Shown piece by piece: positions 53,773-62,168 of a DNA stretch of 64,000 bases. The stretch covers positions 2,877,001-2,941,000 of the forward strand of contig NZ_CP041387.1 of NCBI RefSeq assembly GCF_007005445.1, read 5' to 3'. Position 1 is the first letter of the stretch; every line of letters begins with the position of its first letter. Origin of the DNA: Rhodopseudomonas palustris (GTDB lineage Bacteria; Pseudomonadota; Alphaproteobacteria; Rhizobiales; Xanthobacteraceae). The notes under the pieces are model-generated. The model searched no databases and was not told the DNA's origin. It saw only the letters and a program-made list of their open reading frames with translations. The position numbers and the translations under genes were made by a program.

Positions 53773-54133
53773 GGTCATTCTCCATGTGCGGTTGCAAATG
53801 CACGGGAACGGACCATAGTTGAGAATTCTTGCTACGCAACCCACGCGAGAATACTAGTCGGTCGGCACAGCGCGGCTCGCGAGCGGTCAAAGGGCAGCTC
53901 GACCGGAACCAGCCCGGCAGGATTGCCGATCTCGACCGGCGATCGGCGGCTGCGGGGCCGCGCCGCACGATCGCATCGCCCTTGATGCAACTCAAACGCA
54001 GCTTGACGACGCGAAGACGCGACCATCGTCGAGGTCGGTTCGATGGGTAAAACCCTGCCATTTTACGGGGGCCCGCTTCCGGCGCGGCAGAATTGACGAT
54101 AGGTTGAGCCAATAGGTTTCCGAGGATTAAGCG
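53773..54133. other. Intergenic gap without identified features
   Basis: About 360 bases between divergent genes. I found no gene-like frame, no clean palindrome longer than eight bases per arm and no repeat shared with the rest of the window; it should contain the two promoters. Confidence 0.4.
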
Positions 54134-55213
54134 GTGCTGCGCAAAGCTTTCATGAAAGTGTTTTCGGCCCATCCGGTCGAGACCATCGCCGCCTGCACCG
54201 GTCTGTTCATGATCGTGCTCGGTTTCGCGCTCGGCACCCAATCGGGCTGGATCTGGTTCTGGGGTCAGGTGTCGGCGATCTTCGGCGCCAGCCTCGCCAC
54301 GATGGCGGTGGTGTGGACGCTGCGCCAGCGCGCCGCCGAAGCGCGAATGGCCGCCAATCTCGACGTGCTTGCGCGCCAGCTCGAGACCTCGATCAGCCAG
54401 ATCCACAAATCGGTGAAGGGCGGCCGCGACGAGTCGATTCCCGCCGCCGTGTACTTGGCGCAGATCGAGCAGTGCATAGACAATCTGATCGGCGTCACCC
54501 ACGAGCTCGGCGAGATCACCGGCCGGCAACTGCCGTTCGACGTGATCGAGATGCTGACCGCACGTGATACGCTGCAGATCGAAGCGCGGATCACCGACGG
54601 CCGCACGCCCGAGCGCAAGCTGGTCACCGAGACCGAGAACTGCCCGGCCTGCAAGAAGCAGGTCGAATTCCAGGTCGGCAGCCTGCCGGGCGACAGCGCC
54701 AAGCCGACCTGCCCGCATTGCGGCCAGCGCTTCCATGCCCACCGCTCGACCAGCGGCAACATCTTCCTGCGGATGCCGGGCGCCTCGCAGTTCACCCGCG
54801 CGGTGTCGGTCAACTGCCCGGTGTGCGCCAGCAAGATTCCGGCGAACATCGATCAAGGCAAACAGCATTCGGAGACGCGCTACTGCTTCTCCTGCGGCGC
54901 CAAGGTGTCGATCGATCCGCTCGGCCAGCAATGCACGCTGCTCAGCAAGCAGGATCGCCTGCCCGGCCATCTAAACGGCGCCGGCACGCTGATCTGCGAG
55001 ACGTGCAACGAGCCGGTGATCACGCTGACCTCGAACAGCGCCGGCACATACGGCATCTGCCGCAAGGACGACGGCCTGGTGTTCTCCGCCGCGGCCGGCA
55101 CGGCGCAACCGGCCGCCGCCGGGTCGAAATCCACCGCGACCTCACCGTCGTCCGCAACCGCGACAAAACCGGCGCCGAGCGACGCGGTCGCGCGCAGCGA
55201 CGCCGCCGAATAG
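54134..55213 (+). CDS. Membrane protein with five CxxC zinc-ribbon-like motifs
   Basis: A 359-residue protein with two membrane spans (about 14-34 and 39-63), a helical linker (65-150), and a cytoplasmic cysteine-rich region with pairs Cys170/173, Cys193/196, Cys228/231, Cys251/254 and Cys288/291. The first four pairs form two treble CPxC ribbons spaced alike (CPAC...CPHC, CPVC...CFSC), the fifth stands alone. A low-complexity Ala/Ser/Thr tail follows. Family unknown. The start is GTG 54134. The collagen-like gene follows 87 bases later on the same strand. Confidence 0.75.
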   Translation: MLRKAFMKVFSAHPVETIAACTGLFMIVLGFALGTQSGWIWFWGQVSAIFGASLATMAVVWTLRQRAAEARMAANLDVLARQLETSISQIHKSVKGGRDESIPAAVYLAQIEQCIDNLIGVTHELGEITGRQLPFDVIEMLTARDTLQIEARITDGRTPERKLVTETENCPACKKQVEFQVGSLPGDSAKPTCPHCGQRFHAHRSTSGNIFLRMPGASQFTRAVSVNCPVCASKIPANIDQGKQHSETRYCFSCGAKVSIDPLGQQCTLLSKQDRLPGHLNGAGTLICETCNEPVITLTSNSAGTYGICRKDDGLVFSAAAGTAQPAAAGSKSTATSPSSATATKPAPSDAVARSDAAE

Positions 55214-55300
55214 CGTCGAGGCAGCATCAGGCTGCGGAATTGAAGCCGTCACGCAAGCTCTGGTAAAGTCGCCCGATCAGGAATCGTTTGGGGGCGTTGC

Positions 55301-55930
55301 GTGGCTGACGAAGAAACCACTCGCCGCGGACGTCCGGGGCCGCAGGGGCCGCGCGGACGTCCCGGCGAACCGGGCCGACCGGGACCACAAGGACATCCGG
55401 GCCGCCCCGGCCCCGAGGGCCCGCGCGGCAAGCCGGGTCCGGTCGGCAAACCCGGTCCGCAAGGCAAGGCCGGCCCGCAAGGCAAACCAGGTACTCCCGG
55501 CAAGGCTGGACCAGCAGGGAAACCTGGTCCCGACGGCAAGCCGGGTCCAATCGGCCCGCAAGGGCCGCGCGGCGAGCAAGGCCCCCGCGGCGAACAAGGT
55601 GTTCGTGGCGAGCAAGGGCCGCGCGGCGAACAGGGCCCGCGCGGTGAGCCCGGCCCCGCCGGCGCGCTGCCCTCGATCGAGCAGGTGATGCCCTGGCTGC
55701 ACCTGATCTTCGACGCTTACGAAGACTACAAGGCGCAGCGGGCCCGCGAGGCGCGTGAACTGGAAGAGCGGATCGCCGCCGAGGCGCTCGAACAGGCGGC
55801 CCGAGAAGCCGCCGCGCGTGAGGTCGCCGCTGCGATCGAGGCGGCTAATGCCGAGGCCGAGATCGCGTCGGGCGACGACACGAGCGGCGACGGCGGCAAG
55901 AAAAAGAAGAAGCGCAAGCACAAGGACTGA
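55301..55930 (+). CDS. Collagen-like protein with C-terminal coiled coil
   Basis: A 209-residue protein from GTG 55301. Residues 10-120 are 37 uninterrupted Gly-X-Y triplets rich in Pro, Lys, Arg and Glu (for example [12 protein letters not shown]), which would form a collagen-type triple helix. A short bridge ([20 protein letters not shown]) leads to an Ala/Glu-rich coiled coil (about 145-185) and a lysine-rich tail ([10 protein letters not shown]). There is no signal peptide, so unlike phage-tail or spore collagens this one may be cytoplasmic or membrane-associated. Confidence 0.88.
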   Translation: MADEETTRRGRPGPQGPRGRPGEPGRPGPQGHPGRPGPEGPRGKPGPVGKPGPQGKAGPQGKPGTPGKAGPAGKPGPDGKPGPIGPQGPRGEQGPRGEQGVRGEQGPRGEQGPRGEPGPAGALPSIEQVMPWLHLIFDAYEDYKAQRAREARELEERIAAEALEQAAREAAAREVAAAIEAANAEAEIASGDDTSGDGGKKKKKRKHKD

Positions 55931-56086
55931 TCGGCGGCGACCGCGATGTCCTCAGCGCGCGGCACGGCCGGTGTTGCAATGCCACCGGCCACGTCGCGAT
56001 ACGCGGCCGATCAGACACAAAACCTTGCCGATCGCCGTGCAATGATTAGCTGACGCCGAGCAGCATCGAGCGGCGGAGACGGCGGA

Positions 56087-56716
56087 ATGGCCTCGGCGAT
56101 CTGGTACTACATGGTTCTGGCCGTCGAATCCGTCCTAGGCGTGGTCGGCCTGCGGCTGTACGAGGAACCCGCCTACACCGTGCTCGACCGGCCGGCCGAG
56201 ACGATCGAGGTCCGCCGCTACGCGCCACGCCTTGCCGCCGAGGTCGATCTCGAACGCAACGGCAATGCCGACAGCCAGGCCTTCACGCTGTTGTTCAACT
56301 ACATCGCCGGGGCCAATCGCGACGCTTCGGGCAGGTCGGAGCGTGTCGCAATGACAGTGCCGGTCGACGTCGCACGCTCCTCCAGGATCGCCATGACCAC
56401 GCCGGTCGAAACCGCGACGCAGGGACGAATGACGCGGATGAGATTCTTCTTTCCGGCGGCGTACACCGCCGACACGGCGCCGAAGCCGGACGATGCGCGG
56501 GTGCAGATCGTCACCGTGCCGGAACAGACCATCGCGACACTGCGCTTCTCCGGCACCGGCCGCGACTTGCGCGAGCGCGAGCAGCAACTGATCAGCGCGC
56601 TCGCCAATACGCAGTGGCAGCCGGTCAGCGCGCCCTACGGACTGTTCTACGATGCGCCGTTCACGCTTCCCTTCGTCCGCCGCAACGAGGCGGCGGTGGA
56701 AGTCGCGAAGCGCTGA
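56087..56716 (+). CDS. SOUL family heme-binding-like protein
   Basis: A 209-residue protein with an N-terminal hydrophobic segment (WYYMVLAVESVLGVVGLRLY), then the SOUL pattern: YEEPAYTVLDRPAETIEVRR, FTLLFNYIAGANR, VAMTVPVDVA and IAMTTPVETA, MRFFFPAAY and YGLFYDAPFTLPF. SOUL proteins bind heme or tetrapyrroles; here the hydrophobic start suggests a periplasmic location. It ends at the edge of a decayed gene on the other strand. Confidence 0.88.
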   Translation: MASAIWYYMVLAVESVLGVVGLRLYEEPAYTVLDRPAETIEVRRYAPRLAAEVDLERNGNADSQAFTLLFNYIAGANRDASGRSERVAMTVPVDVARSSRIAMTTPVETATQGRMTRMRFFFPAAYTADTAPKPDDARVQIVTVPEQTIATLRFSGTGRDLREREQQLISALANTQWQPVSAPYGLFYDAPFTLPFVRRNEAAVEVAKR

Positions 56717-57430
56717 TCACACAAAGCCGAGATCGGCCGCCCGCACGCCAGCGAAGACCCGTTGCAGCGCTGCGGCATCCAGCCGGTAGATTTATTGTAC
56801 CAGACCGGCGAACAGCGCGCGATAGTCGGTCAGCACCGGATAGTCCCGGTTCTGAAACAGCGACAGCTCGATCTGCTCACCGGCAATGCGCCCGCCATTG
56901 AGCCGCCGCCCACCACCCAGTAGACACTGCCATGGTCGTGATCGGTGCCACGGTCGCCGTTCTCGCGAAACGTCCGGCCGAATTCGGAGATCACCACCAC
57001 CACGCTGTCGCGCCACGCCGACGGCCCGATCCCCTCACGGAAGCCCGCGAGTGCGTGACCGAGTTCGCCGAGGCGGTCGGCGAGATAGCCGGTCGCTGCG
57101 CCCTGATTGACGTGGGTGTCCCAGCCCCGACATCGACGAAGCCGAGGTTGAAACCGCTCACGCATCAGCCGCCCGATCCGCCGTGCCGACAGCTCGAAGC
57201 CGCGCGGCGACACCGCGCCGCGGTTGGCCGCGGTCATCTCGTCGGCGATCGACTTCGCCACCTCGCACGCGGAAGCCTTCGGCGACTGCGGAAGCGAGCT
57301 TGGTCCTGGCGTATATCTGCTTGATCAGTTCGGCTTGGCGATCATCGACTCCGGGCTTGCCGACATTGCCGAGCGCAGCGGGGGCTCTGCGGTAGCCGGT
57401 CACCAAAGCGGCAGCATCCGGACAACTACG
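56717..57430 (-). pseudogene. Decayed DUF1501 family gene
   Basis: Pieces of one protein are spread over three frames on the minus strand. In order: GYRRAPAALGNVGKPGVDDR ... LIKQIYARTKLASAVAEGF, MAKSIADEMTAANRGAVSPR, GWDTHVNQGAATGYLADRLG ... VVVVISEFGRTFRENG ... TDHDHGSVYWVVGGG, then GGRIAGEQIELSLFQNRDYP ... LFAGLVQ, and after an in-frame TAA (56794-56792) YRLDAAALQRVFAGV ... LGFV ending at TGA 56717. These are DUF1501 (exported sulfatase-like) signatures. Several frameshifts, a stop and the missing N-terminal half make it non-functional. Confidence 0.85.
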
Positions 57431-57629
57431 TAAGGTATCTCACGACGCGCTTTACGACGCATCTGCCTGAATACAGGTAACTATTTGCCGCGCAAGGTAA
57501 TTCCAGATTTCCAATGTTAACCGTGATTTCACGGGGGCGGCGTACTGCTGCGGGCGATGCGCTTTGGCGCACCCAGGATTTCTGCGCGGCCCAAAGAAGG
57601 TGAACCGCCCCAACCCGAAGGTTCTCGAC

Positions 57630-59333
57630 ATGAGACTCAACAGTATCGGAATGAAGCTCGGCCTCGCGAGCCTGACCAGCATCGCCCTGTCGCTCGGCAT
57701 GGCAGCCAATCAGTTGACCACGGAGCGGTCGATCAACGCAGTCAACGCCCGTGCCGACGCGCAGCAGATGGTCGCCGATCGTGGGCTCGAAGCCAACGTC
57801 GCGTTGCGTGGAATGCAGCTCGCCGCCGCCGAGCTTCGCCTCGCCACCACCCCGGCTCAGGTCGACACTGCCCTCACGGGTCTGCGCGGGGCCCGCGAGA
57901 CGGTCGACCGCCAGATCGGCGTCGCGGTAGCCCAGATCGCCGATGGCGCCGACAAGGAACGACTACGATCGATCGGCACGTTAGCAGCCAACTACGATGG
58001 CGCGATGACACAGGCCGGTGCAGCGATCAAATCGGTGCAGAGCGGAGCCGGCAGCGACGCCGACAAGACCAAGCGCGATCAGTTGATCGCCCAGGCGCAA
58101 TCGATGGCAACGCAGGCGCTCGGCCTGATGCGCGAGGCGATCGATCGCGCCGAACACTCCGCCAAATCCACCAAGACCCAGGCCGCCGACGAGTTGTCGA
58201 GCGCCAATCGGATCAACTTCGCGCTCGGCATGTTGGTGATGATGTCGCTGGTGATCTCGATGGTGTTCACCTTCTTCGGGATCTCGCGGCCGTTGATGCT
58301 GCTGAACGGCGCGCTCGGCAAGATGGCGGGCGGCCAGCTCGACGTCGAGATCCCGGGCGCGGCGCGCGGCGACGAGATCGGCGACATCGCCAAGACCGTG
58401 GTGGTGATCCGCGAGAACGCCGATCACCGGGCTCGCGAGGAAACCGAGCAGAAGGCGCACCAGGACGAGATCGCTGCGATGCAGCGCAAGCAGGAAATGC
58501 AGAAGCTCGCCGACGCCTTCGAGGGCGCGGTCGGCCGGATCGTCGAAGCAGTGTCCAGCGCCTCGACCGAACTCGAAGCCTCCGCCAGCAAGCTGGCGCA
58601 CACCGCGGAGGAAGCGGAGAAACTGACGGCGGCGGTGGCCGGCGCGTCGGAAATCGCCACCAGCAACGTGCAGTCGGTCGCCTCCGCCACCGAAGAGATG
58701 GCGTCGTCGATCCACGAGATCAGCCGTCAGGTGCAGGACTCGTCGCGGATCGCCAGCTCGGCGGTGCAGCAGGCCAACAAGACCAACGATCGCATCAATC
58801 AGCTCGCCACCGCGGCGCAGCGGATCGGCGACGTCGTCGACCTGATCAACACCATTGCCGGCCAGACCAACCTGCTGGCGCTCAACGCCACGATCGAGGC
58901 GGCGCGCGCCGGTGAAGCCGGCCGCGGGTTTGCGGTGGTCGCGGCGGAAGTGAAGGCGCTCGCCGAACAGACCGCGAAAGCGACCGACGAAATCAGCCAG
59001 CAGATTTCCGGCATGCAGGCGGCGACCGAGGAGTCGGTGTCGGCCATCAAGGAGATCGGCACAACGATCAGTCAGATGTCCGAGATCTCGTCGGCGATCG
59101 CCTCTGCGGTCGAGCAGCAGGGCTCGGCCACGCAGGAGATCTCGCGCAACGTCCAGCAGGCGGCGCAGGGAACCATGCAGGTCAGCGCCAACATCACCGA
59201 TGTTGAGCGCGGCGCTGCCGAGACCGGCCAGTCGTCGTCGCAGGTGCTGGCCGCGGCGCGGTCGCTGTCCAGCGACAGCAGCCAGCTCAAGACCGAAGTC
59301 GCGCGTTTCCTCAGTTCGGTGCGCGCAGCGTAG
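57630..59333 (+). CDS. Methyl-accepting chemotaxis protein with helical-bundle sensor
   Basis: A 567-residue chemoreceptor: span 1 (about 8-28), a helical periplasmic region (about 30-185) without Cache features, span 2 (about 192-215), HAMP (about 215-270) and the signalling domain with [20 protein letters not shown] and a C-terminal [17 protein letters not shown] like that of the receptor at 10843. ATG 57630 is preferred to 57564. A strong terminator follows. No che operon is nearby, so it probably joins an array encoded elsewhere. Confidence 0.93.
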   Translation: MRLNSIGMKLGLASLTSIALSLGMAANQLTTERSINAVNARADAQQMVADRGLEANVALRGMQLAAAELRLATTPAQVDTALTGLRGARETVDRQIGVAVAQIADGADKERLRSIGTLAANYDGAMTQAGAAIKSVQSGAGSDADKTKRDQLIAQAQSMATQALGLMREAIDRAEHSAKSTKTQAADELSSANRINFALGMLVMMSLVISMVFTFFGISRPLMLLNGALGKMAGGQLDVEIPGAARGDEIGDIAKTVVVIRENADHRAREETEQKAHQDEIAAMQRKQEMQKLADAFEGAVGRIVEAVSSASTELEASASKLAHTAEEAEKLTAAVAGASEIATSNVQSVASATEEMASSIHEISRQVQDSSRIASSAVQQANKTNDRINQLATAAQRIGDVVDLINTIAGQTNLLALNATIEAARAGEAGRGFAVVAAEVKALAEQTAKATDEISQQISGMQAATEESVSAIKEIGTTISQMSEISSAIASAVEQQGSATQEISRNVQQAAQGTMQVSANITDVERGAAETGQSSSQVLAAARSLSSDSSQLKTEVARFLSSVRAA

Positions 59334-59361
59334 TTCGCCCCCACTCTCTTCGGAACGAACA

Positions 59362-59394
59362 CGGCCCGGCTTCACGCGAAGCCGGGCCGTTCTT
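59362..59394 (+). terminator. Terminator of the chemoreceptor gene
   Basis: Perfect 12-base arms CGGCCCGGCTTC / GAAGCCGGGCCG around ACGC, followed by TTCTT, 28 bases after the stop. Confidence 0.8.
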
Positions 59395-59472
59395 ACGTCT
59401 GCCGCCGTGGTTCAATCTTGCGTCACGCACGCATTGGTTGCATGATTGTGATCACGGCCGGGGGAGGTTGCG

Positions 59473-60015
59473 GTGCGGGTTGCGAGTTGCGTGATCGCCG
59501 TGGTGCTGGCCGGATGCGTCAGCAATGGATCAATCAAGTCCGGCAGTTGGCGGATCGATCAGCAGCCGGACCTGATCACCGGGATGCCGGTGGCGGGAGC
59601 TTTCACCTTGACCACGCGTGCCTCGAACAGCACCGATCCGCTGATGGCAGCCCCGGCAACGCTGCAGCTCACCTGCTTCGAGAACCGGCCGATCGCCAAG
59701 GTCAATTTCGGCTTCAAGATCGGCAGCGATCGCAACACCAGCCTCGGCTACCGGTTCGACGACAAGCCGGGGCGCGACAGCGTCGAATCGCGGGTGCTAC
59801 TCGGCTTGCGGGTGATTGTGATCGAAGACGCCGCACCGCTGCAGCAGTTCATTGCCGACCTGCACGGGTCGAATCAACTCGTGGTGCGGATCAGATCGCT
59901 GAATGCCGGCACCAGCACGGCCGTCTTCAAGGTCGACGGCTCGGACGCGGCGATCGAGGCAGCCTACAAGGACTGCCCTTTGCCGCCGGCGCGGGACCCG
60001 CGCCGGACGACGTGA
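59473..60015 (+). CDS. Small lipoprotein of unknown function
   Basis: A 180-residue protein from GTG 59473 with a very short signal and lipobox (IAVVLAGC, lipid-bearing Cys at residue 15). The mature body is beta-rich (GSWRIDQQPDLITGMPVAGA, VNFGFKIGSDRNTSLGYRFD). No family is recognised. GGGGGAGG lies seven bases upstream. It converges with bfr. Confidence 0.72.
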   Translation: MRVASCVIAVVLAGCVSNGSIKSGSWRIDQQPDLITGMPVAGAFTLTTRASNSTDPLMAAPATLQLTCFENRPIAKVNFGFKIGSDRNTSLGYRFDDKPGRDSVESRVLLGLRVIVIEDAAPLQQFIADLHGSNQLVVRIRSLNAGTSTAVFKVDGSDAAIEAAYKDCPLPPARDPRRTT

Positions 60016-60055
60016 GGGAGGCCGCCCACCGAATGGAGGCAGCCCGACTTCGCGA

Positions 60056-60535
60056 TCAGTGATCGAGCTCGCCGATGTGGTGCTGCTGATACAGTTCGAC
60101 GCCGATCCGGCCGACCAGCTCAAGCTGGGTCTCGAGGAAGTCGATGTGACCTTCCTCGTCCTTCATCAGTTCTTCGAACAGATCGCGCGACACGTAGTCC
60201 TTGACGCTGTGGCAGTAGGTCGCCGCCTCCTGATACAGCGTGCGTGCGTCGATTTCGGCCTGCAGATCGGCCTCCAGCACTTCTTTGATGTTCTGGCCGA
60301 TCCGCAGCGGATCGAGCACCTGCATGTTCGGAAAACCGTCGAGGAAAAGGATGCGGTCGGTGAACTTGTCGGCGTGGACCATCTCCTCGATCGACTCCTT
60401 GCGCCAGACCTTGGCGAGGTCCTTGAGGCCCCAGTTATCGAGCAGCCGATAGTGCAGCCAGTACTGATTGATCGCCGTCAGCTCGCTGCGCAGACCGCGG
60501 TTGAGATATTCGATGACCTTGGCATCGCCCTTCAT
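60056..60535 (-). CDS. bfr: Bacterioferritin
   Basis: A 159-residue 24-meric heme-containing iron store. Ferroxidase ligands Glu18, Glu51, His54, Glu94, Glu127 and His130 and the heme ligand Met52 are all present at the E. coli positions. An Irr-type iron control element lies 53-69 bases upstream of ATG 60535, so it is expected to be repressed by Irr under iron limitation. bfd, upstream on the same strand, would release the iron. Confidence 0.97.
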   Translation of the reverse strand: MKGDAKVIEYLNRGLRSELTAINQYWLHYRLLDNWGLKDLAKVWRKESIEEMVHADKFTDRILFLDGFPNMQVLDPLRIGQNIKEVLEADLQAEIDARTLYQEAATYCHSVKDYVSRDLFEELMKDEEGHIDFLETQLELVGRIGVELYQQHHIGELDH

Positions 60536-60587
60536 GATTGTTCCGTCACTCCTGCAATCGGAGGGCCGCCGAAGCGACCGCTTTAGA

Positions 60588-60604
60588 ATTAGAATAATTC
60601 TAGA
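60588..60604. promoter_or_regulatory. Iron control element (Irr box) before bfr
   Basis: ATTAGAA-TAA-TTCTAGA, close to the ICE consensus TTTAGAA-N3-TTCTAAA bound by Irr in Rhizobiales. It is nested in a longer dyad TAGAATTA-GAA-TAATTCTA (60584-60602). Confidence 0.75.
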
Positions 60605-60665
60605 TCACACTGCGGGTGAAATGCAATCCCGATCGTGGGCCGGAGCAGAGGTATCAGTGAACGGA

Positions 60666-60866
60666 TTAGGAACCGGTGTGACGATGATCGGCGCCGCACA
60701 GCGCTTCGTTCATGATGTTCTTGATGGTGTGCATGCAGCGACCACACTTGCGGCTGCAGCCGAGGCAGCGATGCACCTCGCCAGGGCTCCGAGCAGGCCC
60801 CCCTTCGGAGTGCATCGTGGCGCGGACATCGTGGTCACTGAGGACGTTGCAAGAACAAACGATCAT
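60666..60866 (-). CDS. bfd: Bfd, bacterioferritin-associated [2Fe-2S] ferredoxin
   Basis: A 66-residue protein that reduces bacterioferritin heme to mobilise iron. It begins MIVCSCNVLSDHDVR with Cys4 and Cys6, and the second pair is in RKCGRC (Cys41, Cys44), with two further cysteines in HRCLGC. ATG 60866 gives the canonical start (a TTG three codons earlier is possible). It is upstream of bfr with the Irr box between them, so bfd has its own promoter. Confidence 0.92.
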   Translation of the reverse strand: MIVCSCNVLSDHDVRATMHSEGGPARSPGEVHRCLGCSRKCGRCMHTIKNIMNEALCGADHRHTGS

Positions 60867-61242
60867 CGGTCTCAATCCAGCAGGTCACAGCTTTCGAATA
60901 GTGAGTTGCACTCGCTGAAGCAAAAGGAAAACGTGCAAATTCAAGCTATTCCAATCTGCAATAGGCAGCTTGATTTTCGTCAACGGTCTCACGTCGTCCC
61001 CACCCTTTCGCAGGCGGAACGCGCTCTCGTCGTCTCCCCTGCCCCAACCGATCCGAGCGCGGCGGGAAAGCTGCAAGCGAAACGCGGAAAGCCCGGCACC
61101 ATCGGCCGGAACCGACCATGGCAGCACTGCGGCGGCCGCATTCATGGTTCGTTCAATCGATTGGTGAAAGCTTGAGGCTCTGGACCACAGCGGGTCGCGC
61201 CCGCGCCCCATTCGGTCCGGCAGTCGATCGAAAGGTGATGCC
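60867..61242. other. Divergent regulatory gap, bfd / glycine-tyrosine-rich protein
   Basis: About 375 bases without a gene. A+T-richer than its surroundings near 60890-60985. It contains TTGATTTTCGTCAA (60970-60983, a FNR/FixK-like dyad) and short repeated GCAA/TTGC pieces. No Irr box is visible here. Confidence 0.5.
60970..60983. promoter_or_regulatory. FNR/FixK-like dyad
   Basis: TTGATTTTCGTCAA differs from TTGAT-N4-ATCAA at one position. It is 104 bases upstream of the bfd ATG and 260 upstream of the gene at 61243. Confidence 0.4.
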
Positions 61243-61587
61243 ATGAACAAGTCGATGATGGCGTTGGCCGCGGCCGCCACGCTGGCGGTTTCGGCCGTTG
61301 GATCAGCGGCGCCGGCACAGGCGCACGACGGCTTCGGCGCGGGAATCGCCGCCGGCCTGATCGGTGGAGCGCTCATCGGCGGCGCGCTGTCCTCGCCGTA
61401 TTACGGCCCCGGCGGCTATTATTACGGTGGTGGGTACGGCTACGGGTACGGACCGCGCTACTACGGTTACGCGCCGGCTCCGGCCTATGTGGTGTCGCCC
61501 GGCTACTACGGCGGCTGCTACTGGCAGCGGCAGCGGTTCTGGGACGGTTATGGCTGGCGAATCCGCCGGATCCGCGTCTGCGACTGA
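61243..61587 (+). CDS. Glycine/tyrosine-rich exported protein, paralogue 1
   Basis: A 114-residue protein: signal peptide (MMALAAAATLAVSAVGSAAP), a glycine-zipper-like helix (GAGIAAGLIGGALIGGALSS, about 32-51), a Gly/Tyr repeat region (GGYYYGGGYGYGYGPRYYG) and a C-terminal cap with two cysteines (GGCYWQRQRFWDGYG, RRIRVCD). The cap and the zipper match the protein at 61809. It is probably an outer-membrane or envelope protein; function unknown. Confidence 0.8.
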   Translation: MNKSMMALAAAATLAVSAVGSAAPAQAHDGFGAGIAAGLIGGALIGGALSSPYYGPGGYYYGGGYGYGYGPRYYGYAPAPAYVVSPGYYGGCYWQRQRFWDGYGWRIRRIRVCD

Positions 61588-61628
61588 CGGTGAACCTTTT
61601 ACCGCAGCGCTCGACCAAACATCAGCCT

Positions 61629-61651
61629 CGACGCCCGGATTCCGGGCGTCG
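61629..61651 (+). terminator. Hairpin after paralogue 1
   Basis: Perfect dyad CGACGCCCGGA / TCCGGGCGTCG with no U tract, 42 bases after the stop. Confidence 0.45.
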
Positions 61652-61808
61652 ACGGTATCGCCCGAAAAACACCGTTTTTGCGCGACACTGATCCGCCAGC
61701 CGATACGCGACAATTGACGACATTGCGCTTTTTTGATGCTGTGCCGTCGGGGAATACCGGTTCGTTCAACAGCGCCTGGCGCGGCGCGATCCCAGGAGAG
61801 CCTCTCAA

Positions 61809-62093
61809 ATGAAGAAGACTGTCACCGTCCTGATTGCGGCCGCGACCATCGCCGGTTCGCTGGTCAGCATCGCCCCGGCCGCGAAGGCCGATGGCGGCCG
61901 GATCGCTGCCGGCGTTGCGGGCGGCCTGATCGGCGGCGCCCTGCTCGGCGGCGCCATTGCCGCCAGCCGCCCCGCCTATGCCGCCCCCGCGCCGGTCTAT
62001 GTCGAAGAGCCCGACTGCCGCTGGGCTCGCGAGCGCTTCTGGGACGACTACGCTGGCGTGTGGCGCTCGCGTCGCGTCCGCGTTTGCGATTGA
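61809..62093 (+). CDS. Small exported glycine-zipper protein, paralogue 2
   Basis: A 94-residue protein: signal peptide (TVLIAAATIAGSLVSIAPAA), glycine-zipper segment (RIAAGVAGGLIGGALLGGAI, about 31-50), a short Pro/Ala bridge and the same cap as paralogue 1 (PDCRWARERFWDDYAGVWRS, RRVRVCD). It lacks the Gly/Tyr repeats. AGGAGA precedes ATG 61809. The tandem arrangement suggests duplication. A strong terminator follows. Confidence 0.8.
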   Translation: MKKTVTVLIAAATIAGSLVSIAPAAKADGGRIAAGVAGGLIGGALLGGAIAASRPAYAAPAPVYVEEPDCRWARERFWDDYAGVWRSRRVRVCD

Positions 62094-62131
62094 TCGACGC
62101 GCGGGACGCCGCATCCTGCGAAGAATTCCGG

Positions 62132-62165
62132 AACCCGGCCGAGCGATCGGCCGGGTTTTCGTTTG
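62132..62165 (+). terminator. Terminator after paralogue 2
   Basis: AACCCGGCCG / CGGCCGGGTT around AGCGAT, followed by TTCGTTT; a classical intrinsic terminator that may also serve the converging transglycosylase gene. Confidence 0.82.
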
Positions 62166-62168
62166 GGC

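Noticed and set aside
55249..55921. Proline/glycine-rich frames antisense to the collagen-like gene
   Set aside because: Gly-X-Y coding repeats read backwards also give periodic Pro/Gly frames. Only the plus strand has a plausible C-terminal coiled coil and start site.
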